Assembly: GCA_019637295.1 (NCBI GenBank)
Contig: JAHBVX010000009.1
Location: 186,001 to 250,000, forward strand
Direction: 5' to 3'
Source of the DNA: Polyangiaceae bacterium
GTDB lineage: Bacteria > Myxococcota_A > Polyangia > Polyangiales > Polyangiaceae
Length of the DNA: 64,000 bases
Shown piece by piece: positions 1 through 8,980 of this stretch; the first letter of the stretch is position 1, and the number at the start of each line of letters is the position of its first letter. Position numbers and translations under genes: made by a program. The notes beneath the pieces were generated by a model that saw only the letters and a program-made list of their open reading frames with translations, was not told where the DNA came from and made no database searches.

Positions 1-227
1 GCGAGCTTGCCCCGGGTGCCGATGCCGTCGAACCGCTGCAGGCTCGCCTCGAGCTTCGGACAGGCCTCGTCGTTCTTGCCGCTCTTCATCAACGTGGTGG
101 CCTGATCGAACAGCGTCTGAGCCATGGCGCGATCTTCGGGCGAGGACGCTGGCGCTTGTGCCAACGCAGGCCTAGCGCAGACCAAACCCGCGATGGCGAT
201 GGCACGAAGACTCCACAGGCGGTGCAT
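1..227 (-). CDS. Secreted TPR-type protein, N-terminal part (cut by window edge)
   Basis: The minus-strand frame opens with an ATG at 225-227 and stays open to the left edge, so only about 75 residues are visible. The first ~23 residues form a signal peptide ending in a P-A-L-A-Q type cleavage site. The following segment (D-R-A-M-A-Q-T-L-F-D-Q-A, then C-P-K-L-E-A-S-L-Q-R-F-D-G-I-G-T) has the look of the first helix pair of the short TPR proteins that myxobacteria export in large numbers, often ahead of PEGA-like or hydrophobic C-terminal segments. It is too short for the ORF list because no stop is inside the window. It follows the kinase gene on the same strand with a gap of about 40 bases. 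Function unknown. Confidence 0.7.
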   Translation of the reverse strand, partial: MHRLWSLRAIAIAGLVCARPALAQAPASSPEDRAMAQTLFDQATTLMKSGKNDEACPKLEASLQRFDGIGTRGKL

Positions 228-267
228 CGACCGAGCATAGTCTAGCCGAAATGCTCTTCGCCGAGAA

Positions 268-1665
268 TCACTGCATCGTGTCGAAGGCGCTCTCATCGGG
301 CTTCTTCGGCGGTATCACCGGCGGCGCATCAGGTCTGGGCGCCGGTTTCGGTGTCGGCGCGGTCGCCGCGGGCCTGGTTGGAACCCGGGGCTCGGCGACG
401 ACTGGGGTCAGGGGCTCGGGCGGACCCGCGTCCGCCGCGGGCTCCACCGGGGCAGTGAGCTGAGCCGCGATGGGCGGCGCCTCGAGCGACCGGGCAGGCG
501 GCGGAACGGCGGCTGCCTGCTCTGGCGTCGGCGTCACGTTCCGCTCCGAAGCGTCCACCTCGGAGGCGAGCAGCGCACGAGCGCCGAGCGCAACGACTAC
601 GATGATCGCCAGCGCGGCTGCGTAGGTCCACACCCGCCGCGGCGGACGCTTCTCATCGGTGACGGACAGCGCGCTCTGGGTCGGTCCGTCGCTGACCGCT
701 GCGGCGCTCTTCACGACGACCGGCACCGAGGTGGTGTTGCGAGGGGCTGCCTCAGCGCCGGGATCCGTCGCACGGCCACTCAGTCGGAGGACCTTCGCGA
801 CGGACCGGGCGCCATCGGCAGAGGCCAAGGGCTCGAGGGCGAGCGCGAGTTCGGCCAGGTCGGCGTAGCGCTCCGCGGCGGTCTTCGCGAGACAGCGGTC
901 CACGATCGCGTCGAGGGGCGCGGGCGCGTCGGGCACGAGCGTGGAGGCGGGCGCGTGAGGTTCGTGCAGGATGCGAACGAAGAGATCGGCGATGTTGCTC
1001 GCCGTGAAGGGCGGGTGGCGGGTCACCAGCTGGTAGAGCACGGCACCCAGGGCCCAGATGTCGGCGCGATGGTCGACGTTACGGGACGACCGGGCTTGCT
1101 CCGGGGGCATGTACAGCGGAGACCCCATCACGGTACCCGTCTGAGTCGTCGGCATCGAGGGCTCGTCCTCCGAGCGCAGCTTGGAGACCCCGAAATCGAG
1201 CACCTTCACCAGGGGCGTGCCGTCGGGGGTGCGGGTCAGAAACAGGTTTGCCGGCTTGAGGTCGCGATGCACGATCCCCAGCGCATGCGCTTCGGCCAAC
1301 CCGACGCAAGCCTGGAGCACGAAGTCCACTGCTTCGCTCACGGGCAGCGCACGCTCGTCCACGACCTCTGACAGGTCCTGGCCCTGGAGGTACTCCATCA
1401 CGATGTAGGGCGAGCCATCCGGGAGGGTATCGACGTCGAGCACTCGGGCGACGTTCTCGCCACGTAGCTTCGCCACCGCGCGGGCTTCGCGTAGGAACCG
1501 GTTCATCGCGTCGGGCGGCAGGTCCTTGCTGACGTGCAGGAACTTCAGGGCGACTTGCTGCTCGAGCTGCTCGTGGCGAGCCAACACGACGACGCCCATG
1601 CCCCCCTCGCCCAGGACGCGATCGACGCGGTACTTGCCCGCAATCAGCTCGCCCGGCGCGACCAT
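268..1665 (-). CDS. Membrane-anchored Hanks-type Ser/Thr protein kinase
   Basis: A 465-residue kinase if it starts at the ATG at 1665, which leaves the usual short leader before the fold; the frame is open to another ATG at 1743. Visible motifs are the glycine loop GEGGMG (19-24), the ATP lysine in V-A-L-K (41), the alpha-C glutamate (about 60), the catalytic HRDLKPAN (Asp about 135), DFG (about 157) and the G-S-P-L-Y-M-P-P-E-Q activation segment, so it should be active. A single hydrophobic segment near residues 345-370 follows, then about 95 Pro/Ala-rich residues, presumably extracytoplasmic. It diverges from hipBA across a short AT-richer spacer. The target cannot be told from context. Confidence 0.93.
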   Translation of the reverse strand: MVAPGELIAGKYRVDRVLGEGGMGVVVLARHEQLEQQVALKFLHVSKDLPPDAMNRFLREARAVAKLRGENVARVLDVDTLPDGSPYIVMEYLQGQDLSEVVDERALPVSEAVDFVLQACVGLAEAHALGIVHRDLKPANLFLTRTPDGTPLVKVLDFGVSKLRSEDEPSMPTTQTGTVMGSPLYMPPEQARSSRNVDHRADIWALGAVLYQLVTRHPPFTASNIADLFVRILHEPHAPASTLVPDAPAPLDAIVDRCLAKTAAERYADLAELALALEPLASADGARSVAKVLRLSGRATDPGAEAAPRNTTSVPVVVKSAAAVSDGPTQSALSVTDEKRPPRRVWTYAAALAIIVVVALGARALLASEVDASERNVTPTPEQAAAVPPPARSLEAPPIAAQLTAPVEPAADAGPPEPLTPVVAEPRVPTRPAATAPTPKPAPRPDAPPVIPPKKPDESAFDTMQ

Positions 1666-1766
1666 GGTCGCAATGGTGGCCGTTTCCCCGCTCCGCCGCA
1701 ATCCGTTGACGGTGCAAACGCGACCCCCGGCACCAGGCATCAACTCGCGGAAACTGACGACCTAAG

Positions 1767-1798
1767 TTGACTAACGCCGATTAAGTCGCCAATATTTA
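1767..1798 (+). promoter_or_regulatory. Putative hipBA promoter and operator
   Basis: The short spacer between the kinase and hipB is much more AT-rich than its surroundings. It holds a TTGACT box at 1767-1772 and AT-rich sequence (AATATTTA) at 1791-1798 close to the GTG start at 1805. An imperfect inverted repeat, GACTAA at 1769-1774 against TTAAGTC at 1781-1787, lies between these and would suit autoregulation by HipB, which is the known mode for the family. The spacing of the -10 box is not ideal, so this is an inference. Confidence 0.35.
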
Positions 1799-1804
1799 CG
1801 AGTT

Positions 1805-2140
1805 GTGAAGGCCACCTCCGATTCCGCGGTGCAGAAGGCCCTGGGCGAGCGGCTGGCTCGCGTCCGGCTCGAGCGAAACCTGACGCAGACCGAGCTGGCG
1901 GACCAGGCCGGCGTGTCCAAGCGCACCGTCGAGCGGCTGGAAGGTGGCGGCTCCACCCAGCTCTCGAGCTTCATCCGGATCTGTCGCGCCCTCGGGCTGC
2001 TCGAGCGGCTCGAGCAGCTCGTCCCGCCGCCCGTGCCCAGCCCCATCGAGCAGCTCGCGCTGCGGGGCAAGCGGCGCCTGCGAGCTCGCCCACGTAGAAC
2101 CCCGGTCGAGCGCAAGCCGTGGAAGTGGGGTGACGAATGA
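1805..2140 (+). CDS. hipB: HipB-like antitoxin and autorepressor (HTH XRE family)
   Basis: A 111-residue protein starting at GTG. Residues about 10-65 form a Cro/C1-type helix-turn-helix (A-L-G-E-R-L-A-R-V-R-L-E-R-N-L-T-Q-T-E-L-A, then G-V-S-K-R-T-V-E-R-L-E-G-G). The tail is rich in Pro, Arg and Lys and probably contacts the toxin. The stop codon overlaps the hipA start (ATGA at 2137-2140), which couples translation of antitoxin and toxin. In the family the protein binds operators upstream of its own operon and neutralises HipA. The assignment rests on the fold plus the neighbour. Confidence 0.88.
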   Translation: MKATSDSAVQKALGERLARVRLERNLTQTELADQAGVSKRTVERLEGGGSTQLSSFIRICRALGLLERLEQLVPPPVPSPIEQLALRGKRRLRARPRRTPVERKPWKWGDE

Positions 2141-3447
2141 CGACCCTCGCGGAGGTGCGCCTGTGGGGCCGAACCATCGGCGCAGTATCGCTGGAGGCAG
2201 ACGATGACTACGCCGCGTTCCAGTACGACCCCGTCTTCGCTACCAGCGGCATCGAGGTCTCCCCGCTCGCGATGCCGCTCAGCGACCGCGTGTACGTGTT
2301 TCGAGAGTTGTCGTTGGCATCCTTCCACGGTCTGCCAGGTCTGGTCGCCGACTCGCTTCCGGACCGCTTCGGCAACGCGCTGATCAACGCCTGGCTGGCG
2401 ACGAAGGGTCGCAGCCCCGAGAGCTTCAACGTCGTGGAGCGGCTCTGCTACGTGGGCTCCCGCGGCATGGGTGCGCTCGAGTTCTTGCCTGCGACCGGAC
2501 CGAAGGCCACCCGCGCCGAGCAGATCCGCATCGACGAGCTGGTCGAGATCGCGTCGGCGGTGCTCACGCACCGGACGCGGCTCGAGACCTCTTTCGATGA
2601 GCTCGGCCGCGAGGAGGCACTCACGGACATCCTGCGGGTGGGCACCTCCGCGGGCGGCGCGCGCGCCAAGGCCGTGATCGCCTGGAACCCGCAGAGTAAC
2701 GAGGTGCGCTCGGGTCAGGCGGAAGTCGGCCCCGGCTTCGAGCATTGGCTGCTCAAGTTCGACGGCGTGCGCGGCAACCAGGACAAGGAGCTGGAAGATC
2801 CGCAAGGCTATGGCGCCATCGAGTACGCCTACCATCTGATGGCTCGCGCTGCTGGGATCGAGATGACCGAGTGTCGACTGCTCGAAGAGGGAGGACGGCG
2901 TCACTTCATGACGCGACGGTTCGACCGGCTCGGTGGCAAGGAGAAGCTGCACATGCAGTCCTTGGGAGCGCTAGCCCACTTCGACTTCAATGACGCGGGT
3001 GCGCACGGCTACGAGGAGGCGCTGCTCGCCATCCGCAACCTCGGGCTCGGCAGCGCGGTGGTGGAGGAGCAGTTCAAGCGCATGCTGCTCAACGTCTGTG
3101 CCCGGAACCAAGACGATCACGTCAAGAACATCGCGTTCCTGATGGACAAGTCCGGGCGCTGGTCTCTCGCTCCAGCCTTCGACGTGACCTACAGCCACAA
3201 CCCTGCGGGTCTGTGGACCGCGCGGCACCAAATGACCGTCAACGGCAAGCGGGACGGCTTCACCCTCGCCGATCTGCGCGCGTGCGCCGCCGCGGCCAGC
3301 CTGAAGCGAGGGCGAGTCGACACGCTGCTCGCGGAGGTCATCGCCGCCGTCCGGCGCTGGCCGGAGTTCGCCGCGGAGGCGGGCGTGACCCCGGACTGGA
3401 CGGAGCAGATCCGGCGCGACCACCGGCTCACGTTCCCCGAGGCCTGA
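2137..3447 (+). CDS. hipA: HipA-type Ser/Thr kinase toxin
   Basis: A 436-residue HipA. The N-terminal domain shows L-P-G-L-V-A-D-S-L-P-D-R-F-G (about 66-79). The phosphorylatable loop G-T-S-A-G-G-A-R-A-K is at 169-178, with Ser171 in the place of the autophosphorylated serine of E. coli HipA. The catalytic stretch N-Q-D-D-H-V-K-N (324-331) and the metal-binding F-D-V-T-Y-S (348-353) are intact, so the toxin looks functional. Known family members phosphorylate glutamyl-tRNA synthetase or other aminoacyl-tRNA synthetases and cause growth arrest; the target here is not predictable. Length is normal for the two-gene type. Expression should follow hipB through the coupled start. Confidence 0.93.
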   Translation: MTTLAEVRLWGRTIGAVSLEADDDYAAFQYDPVFATSGIEVSPLAMPLSDRVYVFRELSLASFHGLPGLVADSLPDRFGNALINAWLATKGRSPESFNVVERLCYVGSRGMGALEFLPATGPKATRAEQIRIDELVEIASAVLTHRTRLETSFDELGREEALTDILRVGTSAGGARAKAVIAWNPQSNEVRSGQAEVGPGFEHWLLKFDGVRGNQDKELEDPQGYGAIEYAYHLMARAAGIEMTECRLLEEGGRRHFMTRRFDRLGGKEKLHMQSLGALAHFDFNDAGAHGYEEALLAIRNLGLGSAVVEEQFKRMLLNVCARNQDDHVKNIAFLMDKSGRWSLAPAFDVTYSHNPAGLWTARHQMTVNGKRDGFTLADLRACAAAASLKRGRVDTLLAEVIAAVRRWPEFAAEAGVTPDWTEQIRRDHRLTFPEA

Positions 3448-3457
3448 GGGCTACGCA

Positions 3458-3483
3458 CAAAAGCCCGAGCGCTGCGGCTTTTG
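3458..3483 (+). terminator. Rho-independent terminator after hipBA
   Basis: Arms CAAAAGCC (3458-3465) and GGCTTTTG (3476-3483) are perfectly complementary over 8 bp around a 10-base loop. The T4 in the right arm and A4 in the left arm make it usable in either direction. It sits 10 bases after the hipA stop, which separates the toxin-antitoxin unit from the following operon. Confidence 0.6.
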
Positions 3484-3508
3484 CTGCGCGCCCGCGGCAA
3501 AACAGGCA

Positions 3509-4741
3509 ATGATCCGCGGGATGGTGCTCGCCTCCCCGTTTCGAGCGTTGCGTCCGACGCCGGCCGTCGCGCCGCGGGTCGCGTCGGTGCCCTACGACGT
3601 GGTGTCCACCGAGGAGGCCCGCGTCGGCGCGGACGGGGAGCCGTTGTCGTTCTTGCGCGTCACTCGCTCCGAGCTCGAGCTCGAGGCGGACGCGGATCCC
3701 TACGCGGATGAGGTCTACGAGCGCGCCCGTCGCAACTTTCAGAGTCTCAGGCAGAGAGCGCCGCTGCTGACCGAGGCTGAGCCCAGCCTCTACCTCTACC
3801 GCATGACCATGGGCGAGCACACGCAGACGGGCGTGGCCGCTGCCTTCTCGGTGGACGAGTACGAGCACGGGAGCATCAAGCGACACGAGAAGACGCGACG
3901 TGCAAAGGAGGACGACCGCACCCGTCACATCACCCGCTTGCGGGCGCAGACCGGTGTCGTGCTGCTCACCTACCGCGCGACCGAGGACATCGACACCATC
4001 GTCGAGCGCGCGGTGCAGGACGAGCCCTTGTACGATTTCGTCGCGCCGGACGGCGTTGCTCATCGAGTCTGGCGCACGTCCGCGAGCACGCGGGACGCGC
4101 TGACGGTCGCGTTCTCCCGAGTGCGAGCGCTCTACATCGCCGATGGCCACCATCGGGCCGCGTCCGCCGCGCGCGCGCGCGCCGAGCTCCGAGGGCAGGA
4201 TCCGACCACGGTGGAGCCCTGTGACACGTTCTTGGCGGTCGCGTTCCCCGACGCGCAGATGCAGGTGATGGCGTACCACCGGGTGGTGCGCGATCTGGCC
4301 GGGCACAGCGTCGACGCCTTTTGGGCGGAGCTCGAGGGGAGGTTTCGCACCCTCACCCCGACCCCGACCCCGCCCGGCGCAGGGACCTTCTCGGTGTACG
4401 CCGCTGGCGCGTGGCGCAGCTTCGAGCTCGAGCCCGCCAACGGAGACGGCTCGCCGGTCGAGGCACTCGATGCCGAGCGCTTGTCGCGCCAAGTTCTCGC
4501 TCCGCTGCTCGGCATCGACGATCTGCGCACCGACACCCGGGTCGATTTCGTGGGCGGCATCCGCGGCGTCCCGGAGCTCGAGCGCCGGGTAGACTCGGGT
4601 GAAGCGAGCGCCGCCTTCGCGCTGCACCCCGTGAGCATCGCGGAGCTGCTCGCGGTCGCCGACGCCGGCCAGATCATGCCGCCCAAGTCCACCTGGTTCG
4701 AGCCGAAGCTCAGAGATGGCTTGCTCATCCGCGAGATCTGA
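3509..4741 (+). CDS. DUF1015 family protein
   Basis: A 410-residue protein matching the DUF1015 pattern: an N-terminal P-Y-D-V-V (about 29-33), the segment L-Y-L-Y-R-M, then H-E-K-T-R-R-A-K-E-D-D-R and I-A-D-G-H-H-R in the middle. The family is widespread, often near serine metabolism genes in other bacteria, and its biochemical role is not settled. The start could also be the ATG at 3521, four codons in; neither has a clear Shine-Dalgarno. A short Thr-Pro repeat near residues 283-290 comes from a CCCCGA repeat at about 4355. Its end overlaps the next gene by 26 bases. Confidence 0.8.
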   Translation: MIRGMVLASPFRALRPTPAVAPRVASVPYDVVSTEEARVGADGEPLSFLRVTRSELELEADADPYADEVYERARRNFQSLRQRAPLLTEAEPSLYLYRMTMGEHTQTGVAAAFSVDEYEHGSIKRHEKTRRAKEDDRTRHITRLRAQTGVVLLTYRATEDIDTIVERAVQDEPLYDFVAPDGVAHRVWRTSASTRDALTVAFSRVRALYIADGHHRAASAARARAELRGQDPTTVEPCDTFLAVAFPDAQMQVMAYHRVVRDLAGHSVDAFWAELEGRFRTLTPTPTPPGAGTFSVYAAGAWRSFELEPANGDGSPVEALDAERLSRQVLAPLLGIDDLRTDTRVDFVGGIRGVPELERRVDSGEASAAFALHPVSIAELLAVADAGQIMPPKSTWFEPKLRDGLLIREI

Positions 4742-5873
4742 GCCGGGTCGCGCGCTCGCTGCCCTGGTCGCGGTCGCGCTGACGGCAGCGTGCGGCAGCG
4801 AAGGCGCGCCCGACCCCGGCTGCCCGGCGCCGGGAGCGGGTCGCGTCGTCACCGCAGACTGGCTGAACCGCTCGCTCACGGTGCTGGACCTCGGGCGCGC
4901 GAGCGACGCGCGCTGCGACGAGACCCAGGCGATCCTCGAGCGCATCGACCTGTCCGCTCACGCGCCGGGACCCATCGAGCTCGAGCTGTTGCCCGGCGGC
5001 ACGTCCGCGCTGGTGACGATTGGCCCTGGGTTCTTTGCCGGCGCGGGCAGCGCGCTGGTCGGCTCCCCCAGCATCGAGCCCGGCGGCGGTCTGCTCGTCG
5101 TCGACCTGGAGCAAGGTCTGGTCAGCCACGAGATCGCGCTCAGCGAAGTGCCCATGGGGCTCGCCGTGTCCCCGGATGGCAAGCGAGCGTTCACGGCCAA
5201 CTACGGGGACGGCGCCACGCTGGGCAGCACGGTCTCGGTCGTGGATCTGGAGCAGGGCGACGAGCTGGCCGCTGTTGTCGTCGGGCAAGGGCCCGAGCAG
5301 ATCGCGCTCACGCCGGATGGAGCCATTGGAGCGGTGAACCTCGCGGCCGAGGGCGCGGTGCGCTTCTTCCGCACGAGCGACGTACAGGCCACGCTCTCGC
5401 CGCCCGTGCCCACGGGCAGCGATCCTTCGGACCTGGCGTTCGCGACTGACGTTGCGCGCGCCCTCGTCACCAACTCGCAGAGCTTCAGCGTGTCGGTCAT
5501 CGACTTCGCTGCCTGGCGGGACGATCCCGTGGGGGCATTGCCCGAGGTCGTCGCGACAGTGGCCACTCTAGGCGTGCCTTACGCAGCGACCGTGGTGCCG
5601 AACACGAACGTCGTGCTGGTGGGCGCTACGCTCGGAACTGCCTCCGTCGTCGCCATCGATCTCGGTGCCGCGGCGCCCACGGCGTCGGAGCCGATCCCGT
5701 TGTTTGGCAGCGCGTTCGCCCTGAGCCTTGGCGTCGATGCCGCGGGACGCCTTGCGTTCGTGCCGCATCCCGCGGAGCGGCTGCTCTCGGTGCTCGAGCT
5801 CGACACCGGACGCACCCGCGGCCTCACCTGGCTGACCGACGTCGGCCCGACCTACGTCGCGGTGAAGCCATGA
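4716..5873 (+). CDS. Beta-propeller lipoprotein (YncE-like)
   Basis: A 385-residue predicted lipoprotein: the hydrophobic signal ends in the lipobox L-T-A-A-C (Cys about 26). The mature part is built of repeats of the type V-S-V-V-D-L...P-D-G...A, such as L-A-V-S-P-D-G-K-R-A-F-T-A-N-Y-G-D-G, typical of YncE/lactonase seven-bladed propellers. Such proteins bind ligands or partners outside the inner membrane; no catalytic residues could be assigned. The gene begins inside the DUF1015 gene and its stop overlaps the next start (ATGA at 5870), so it is co-translated with both neighbours. Confidence 0.8.
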   Translation: MACSSARSEPGRALAALVAVALTAACGSEGAPDPGCPAPGAGRVVTADWLNRSLTVLDLGRASDARCDETQAILERIDLSAHAPGPIELELLPGGTSALVTIGPGFFAGAGSALVGSPSIEPGGGLLVVDLEQGLVSHEIALSEVPMGLAVSPDGKRAFTANYGDGATLGSTVSVVDLEQGDELAAVVVGQGPEQIALTPDGAIGAVNLAAEGAVRFFRTSDVQATLSPPVPTGSDPSDLAFATDVARALVTNSQSFSVSVIDFAAWRDDPVGALPEVVATVATLGVPYAATVVPNTNVVLVGATLGTASVVAIDLGAAAPTASEPIPLFGSAFALSLGVDAAGRLAFVPHPAERLLSVLELDTGRTRGLTWLTDVGPTYVAVKP

Positions 5874-7102
5874 AGTCGGGCGAGGAGCGCCCGCGCTCGG
5901 ACGCGGAGGTCGAACCCGGCTGGCGCTGCGTGAACATGACCGTGACTCCGTCCGGGCCGGTCATGACCCTGCTACAGGCGGGCCTCGTCGCGACGGGGTT
6001 CGTGTTCATCCCCGCCGTGGCGGGGGTGGTCTCCGGTGGCTTTCACCTGCTGCCTTGGTGCCTGCCCTTCGCGGTGATGGTGCTCGTCTACCGGCAGCTG
6101 CTCGCGCGAGGGCAGCTGGGCAGCGGTCGCGCGCGACTCGATGGCGGCACCCTCGTGCTCGAGGGCCGGAGGCGCCGCCGTCGCCTGAAGCTCGATGACC
6201 TGCGAGGCGGCTCCCGCGCGGGGCCGAGCACGACGCTGCAGTTTCGGAGCGGCGCCCAGGCGTCGCTCTCGCTGCACAGCGAGCACGAGGCCGAAGCGTT
6301 GCTCGACCAGACCGGGACTTCAGTCGGGCAGCGCACCCTCTCGCTGCAGCTGCGCGGGACGATCGGGCCGTTCGTGGCGGGACTGCTGTTTTTCTTCGCC
6401 CTGTACACGCCGGTCTGGCTGGGCCTGGCGGCGGTCTTGTCGGTCATCGCTGGACTCCAGGGCTGGGCGCTGTCCAGCGTCCAGCCGGCTGCGGTGCTGC
6501 TCTCGCTGGTGACGTCCGCCGCGCTCGGCTGGTGGCTCGCGCGGGTGCGCGCGCCCAAGGTGACCATCGGCCAAGACGGGGTCGTCATCGAGCGCTGGCT
6601 TCGCCGCCGGTTCGTCCCTCACTCGGCGATACGGAGCGTGACGCGCAGCGGGATGTCCGTAGACCTCGCCTTGGGCGACGAGACCGTCTCGCTCGCCACC
6701 ATCGGCTGGAGTGAGGAGCAGGAGCTCGCGGCGCTTCGCCGCCTCCACGACGCCCGAGCGCTGTTCGACCAGGCTCGCGAGGCTGGCCCCGAGCGCGATG
6801 CGCTGTTCGCCCGACGCGGACAGAACGTGGCCGAGTGGCGAGAGCAGCTGCTCGACGCCGGGTTTCGTCGCAGAGTCGTGACGGACGCCGACGCCGAGTC
6901 GGTACTGAATGACGCCACTCAGCCGCTCGAGCACCGAGCCGGCGCCGCCCTCGCCCTCCGGGCGCTCGACCCCGCTCAGGGAGAGCGTCGCGTTCGCGTC
7001 GCCGCGGAGGTGGCCGCGGACCCCCGCGCCCGCGAAGTGCTGCTCGGGATGCTCGAGGCCGACGCCGAGGTCGAGGCGACGCTCCGGCGGCTGAAGAGGT
7101 AA
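5870..7102 (+). CDS. Integral membrane protein of unknown function
   Basis: A 410-residue protein not recognised as a named family. There are two clusters of hydrophobic helices: residues about 30-75 and about 160-225. Each is followed by a soluble beta-rich stretch with a basic patch (R-R-R-R-R-R-L-K-L-D-D-L near 98-109) that resembles the PH-like domains of bacterial membrane proteins, a tentative reading. The C-terminal 130 residues are charged, helical and Ala/Arg/Glu-rich. It overlaps the preceding lipoprotein gene and lies 9 bases ahead of the YihY gene, so it belongs to the same transcription unit. Confidence 0.6.
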   Translation: MKSGEERPRSDAEVEPGWRCVNMTVTPSGPVMTLLQAGLVATGFVFIPAVAGVVSGGFHLLPWCLPFAVMVLVYRQLLARGQLGSGRARLDGGTLVLEGRRRRRRLKLDDLRGGSRAGPSTTLQFRSGAQASLSLHSEHEAEALLDQTGTSVGQRTLSLQLRGTIGPFVAGLLFFFALYTPVWLGLAAVLSVIAGLQGWALSSVQPAAVLLSLVTSAALGWWLARVRAPKVTIGQDGVVIERWLRRRFVPHSAIRSVTRSGMSVDLALGDETVSLATIGWSEEQELAALRRLHDARALFDQAREAGPERDALFARRGQNVAEWREQLLDAGFRRRVVTDADAESVLNDATQPLEHRAGAALALRALDPAQGERRVRVAAEVAADPRAREVLLGMLEADAEVEATLRRLKR

Positions 7103-7111
7103 CCTGACGTC

Positions 7112-7966
7112 GTGCTCGCCGCACTCGAAGACGCCAGAGAACTCGCCCGCGAGGCGTACCGCATCTTCTCCGACCGGGGCGCGCGGCTGCTCGCGGCGTC
7201 CATCGCCTTCTACGCGCTGCTCAGCGTCGTGCCCATACTCGTCATCGCGCTTCGCGTCGCCGGGCTCTTCGTCGGGCCGGCGGAGCTCGACTCGACCCTG
7301 CGCGCTCAGCTCGTCAGCTGGGTGGGGGCCGAGGGCGGGGAGACGCTGTTGTCACTGGTGAGTTCGACACGGGCGCCGTCCCACTCGTCTCTCACCAGCC
7401 TCGCGGGGTTGATCGTGCTGGTGTACGGCGCCACCCGGCTCTTCTCGCAGCTCACGCGCGCGCTCGACCTGCTCTGGAACACGGAGCCGCCGGCACGACC
7501 CGAGGGGTGGCTAGCGCGCGGTCTGCTCCAGCTCCGCAAGCGCGCGCTCGCGTTCGCGATGGTGCTCGGGGTCGGCGTCTTGCTCATCCTGCTGGTGCTC
7601 CTGCACACCGCCCTGGCCGCCGCGCGACACGCCGTGGCAGCGGACGTCTCGCTCGGACTCCGGCTCGTCGAGGTGGTCGGCTCCTTCGCGCTGACGACGC
7701 TCTTGTTCTTCATGGTGTTCCGGGTGTTGCCACGCACGCCGGTCACCAGCCGAGATGCCCTGGTCGGCGGCGCGGTCACCGCCGTGCTGTTCACGGTTGG
7801 TTCCTTGCTCGTCACGGCGTATCTGACGTATCGAGACCTGAGCGTGTACGGCACGGCGGGTGCCATCGTGATGCTGATGCTCTGGGCCCACTACAGCGCG
7901 CATGCCTTCTTCCTCGGCGCGGCCTTCACCCGTGCCCACTCGCTGCGCAGGAGTTCCCCGCCATGA
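7112..7966 (+). CDS. YihY/BrkB family inner membrane protein
   Basis: A 284-residue protein starting at GTG. It has the family signature near the N-terminus (R-I-F-S-D-R-G-A-R-L-L-A-A-S-I-A-F-Y-A-L) and about six membrane helices, ending with the conserved M-L-M-L-W-A-H-Y-S-A-H-A-F-F-L-G-A stretch. The family is widespread; proposed roles in transport or envelope integrity are not established, and the old label ribonuclease BN is wrong for it. The stop overlaps the next start (ATGA at 7963), a direct link to the lipid kinase gene. Confidence 0.88.
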   Translation: MLAALEDARELAREAYRIFSDRGARLLAASIAFYALLSVVPILVIALRVAGLFVGPAELDSTLRAQLVSWVGAEGGETLLSLVSSTRAPSHSSLTSLAGLIVLVYGATRLFSQLTRALDLLWNTEPPARPEGWLARGLLQLRKRALAFAMVLGVGVLLILLVLLHTALAAARHAVAADVSLGLRLVEVVGSFALTTLLFFMVFRVLPRTPVTSRDALVGGAVTAVLFTVGSLLVTAYLTYRDLSVYGTAGAIVMLMLWAHYSAHAFFLGAAFTRAHSLRRSSPP

Positions 7967-8979
7967 AGTCAGTCCTCTTGGTCGCCAACCCCACCGCACA
8001 GTCGGGCAAGAACGCCGAACGCATCGAGCGCGCGCTGGCCGAGCTCAGGGCACTGGAGATCCACGCGGAGCTCTTCCCGACGCTGCCCGGTGGCAAGACC
8101 GTGCCGGCGTTGGCCGAGCGGCTGCGACCGGGCGGCGATCCGGTCGTCGTCTCGATGGGTGGAGACGGCACCTTTCGAGAGGTCGCCGCCGGCATCCTCG
8201 ACTCCGGCCGCGGCGAGCAGCTCGTGATGGGCATGTTGCCCACCGGCACCGCGAACGACCAGGGCAAGAGCTTTGGTCTCGAGGCCACGGACGCGGCGCT
8301 CGGGCGCAACGTGCGCGTGCTCGTGGCCGGGAACGAGACGCGCCTCGACGCGGGCCGGCTCGAGCTGTGCACTCCCGCCGGCGAGGTGGAGCGGAGCGAA
8401 TGGTTCTTCGACTCGGCCGGCTTCGGCCTCAGCGCGAGGGTGCTCGCCGTGCGCAACCAGGATCGCCAAGTGGTCGACAAGCTCGGTCCGCTCAAGGAGC
8501 TGTACCGCGACCAGCTCGTCTACGCGGGCGCGCTGCTGCGCACCTTCCTCGAAGCGCAGGTGATCGACGACAAGTTCTCTGCGGTGGTCGAGGCGGACGA
8601 CGAGACCCATACCTACCATGGTCTGACGGATCTGGTGATCAAGGGCACCCGCGTCTACGGCGGCGCGTGGGTGTTCGACGCCGAGAGTCGGCACGACGAC
8701 GGGAAGTTCGAGTTGGTGGTGTTTCGCAGCAAGCGTGAGTGGGTCAGCAAGGCCTTCGTGGATCTCGACGGCAACCCCATCGACGATGCCATGCTCGCTC
8801 CGCTCGGTGTGGAGCACTCCCGTCCCATCGCCGCCGCGCACTTCGACATCACCCTGGCGCCCGAGGGCGAAGTGCCCATCGCCGCGCAAATGGACGGCGA
8901 GGAGTTGCAGCCGTGCTACCAGGTCCGGATCGCGGTGGTCCAAGGTGCCATCCGGTTGATCGTGCCGCGGGAGGGATGA
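7963..8979 (+). CDS. Diacylglycerol-kinase-catalytic-domain lipid kinase (YegS/DgkB type)
   Basis: A 338-residue kinase. The ATG at 7963 is preceded at a good distance by GGAG (7950-7953) and overlaps the yihY stop. The nucleotide-binding motifs V-A-N-P-T-A-Q-S-G-K (7-16) and S-M-G-G-D-G-T-F-R-E-V (about 64-74), followed by G-M-L-P-T-G-T-A-N-D, define the DAGK catalytic fold. Members phosphorylate diacylglycerol, phosphatidylglycerol, ceramide or similar lipids with ATP. The substrate is unknown; the position beside yihY and yhhN suggests membrane lipid turnover. Confidence 0.92.
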   Translation: MKSVLLVANPTAQSGKNAERIERALAELRALEIHAELFPTLPGGKTVPALAERLRPGGDPVVVSMGGDGTFREVAAGILDSGRGEQLVMGMLPTGTANDQGKSFGLEATDAALGRNVRVLVAGNETRLDAGRLELCTPAGEVERSEWFFDSAGFGLSARVLAVRNQDRQVVDKLGPLKELYRDQLVYAGALLRTFLEAQVIDDKFSAVVEADDETHTYHGLTDLVIKGTRVYGGAWVFDAESRHDDGKFELVVFRSKREWVSKAFVDLDGNPIDDAMLAPLGVEHSRPIAAAHFDITLAPEGEVPIAAQMDGEELQPCYQVRIAVVQGAIRLIVPREG

Positions 8980-8980
8980 G

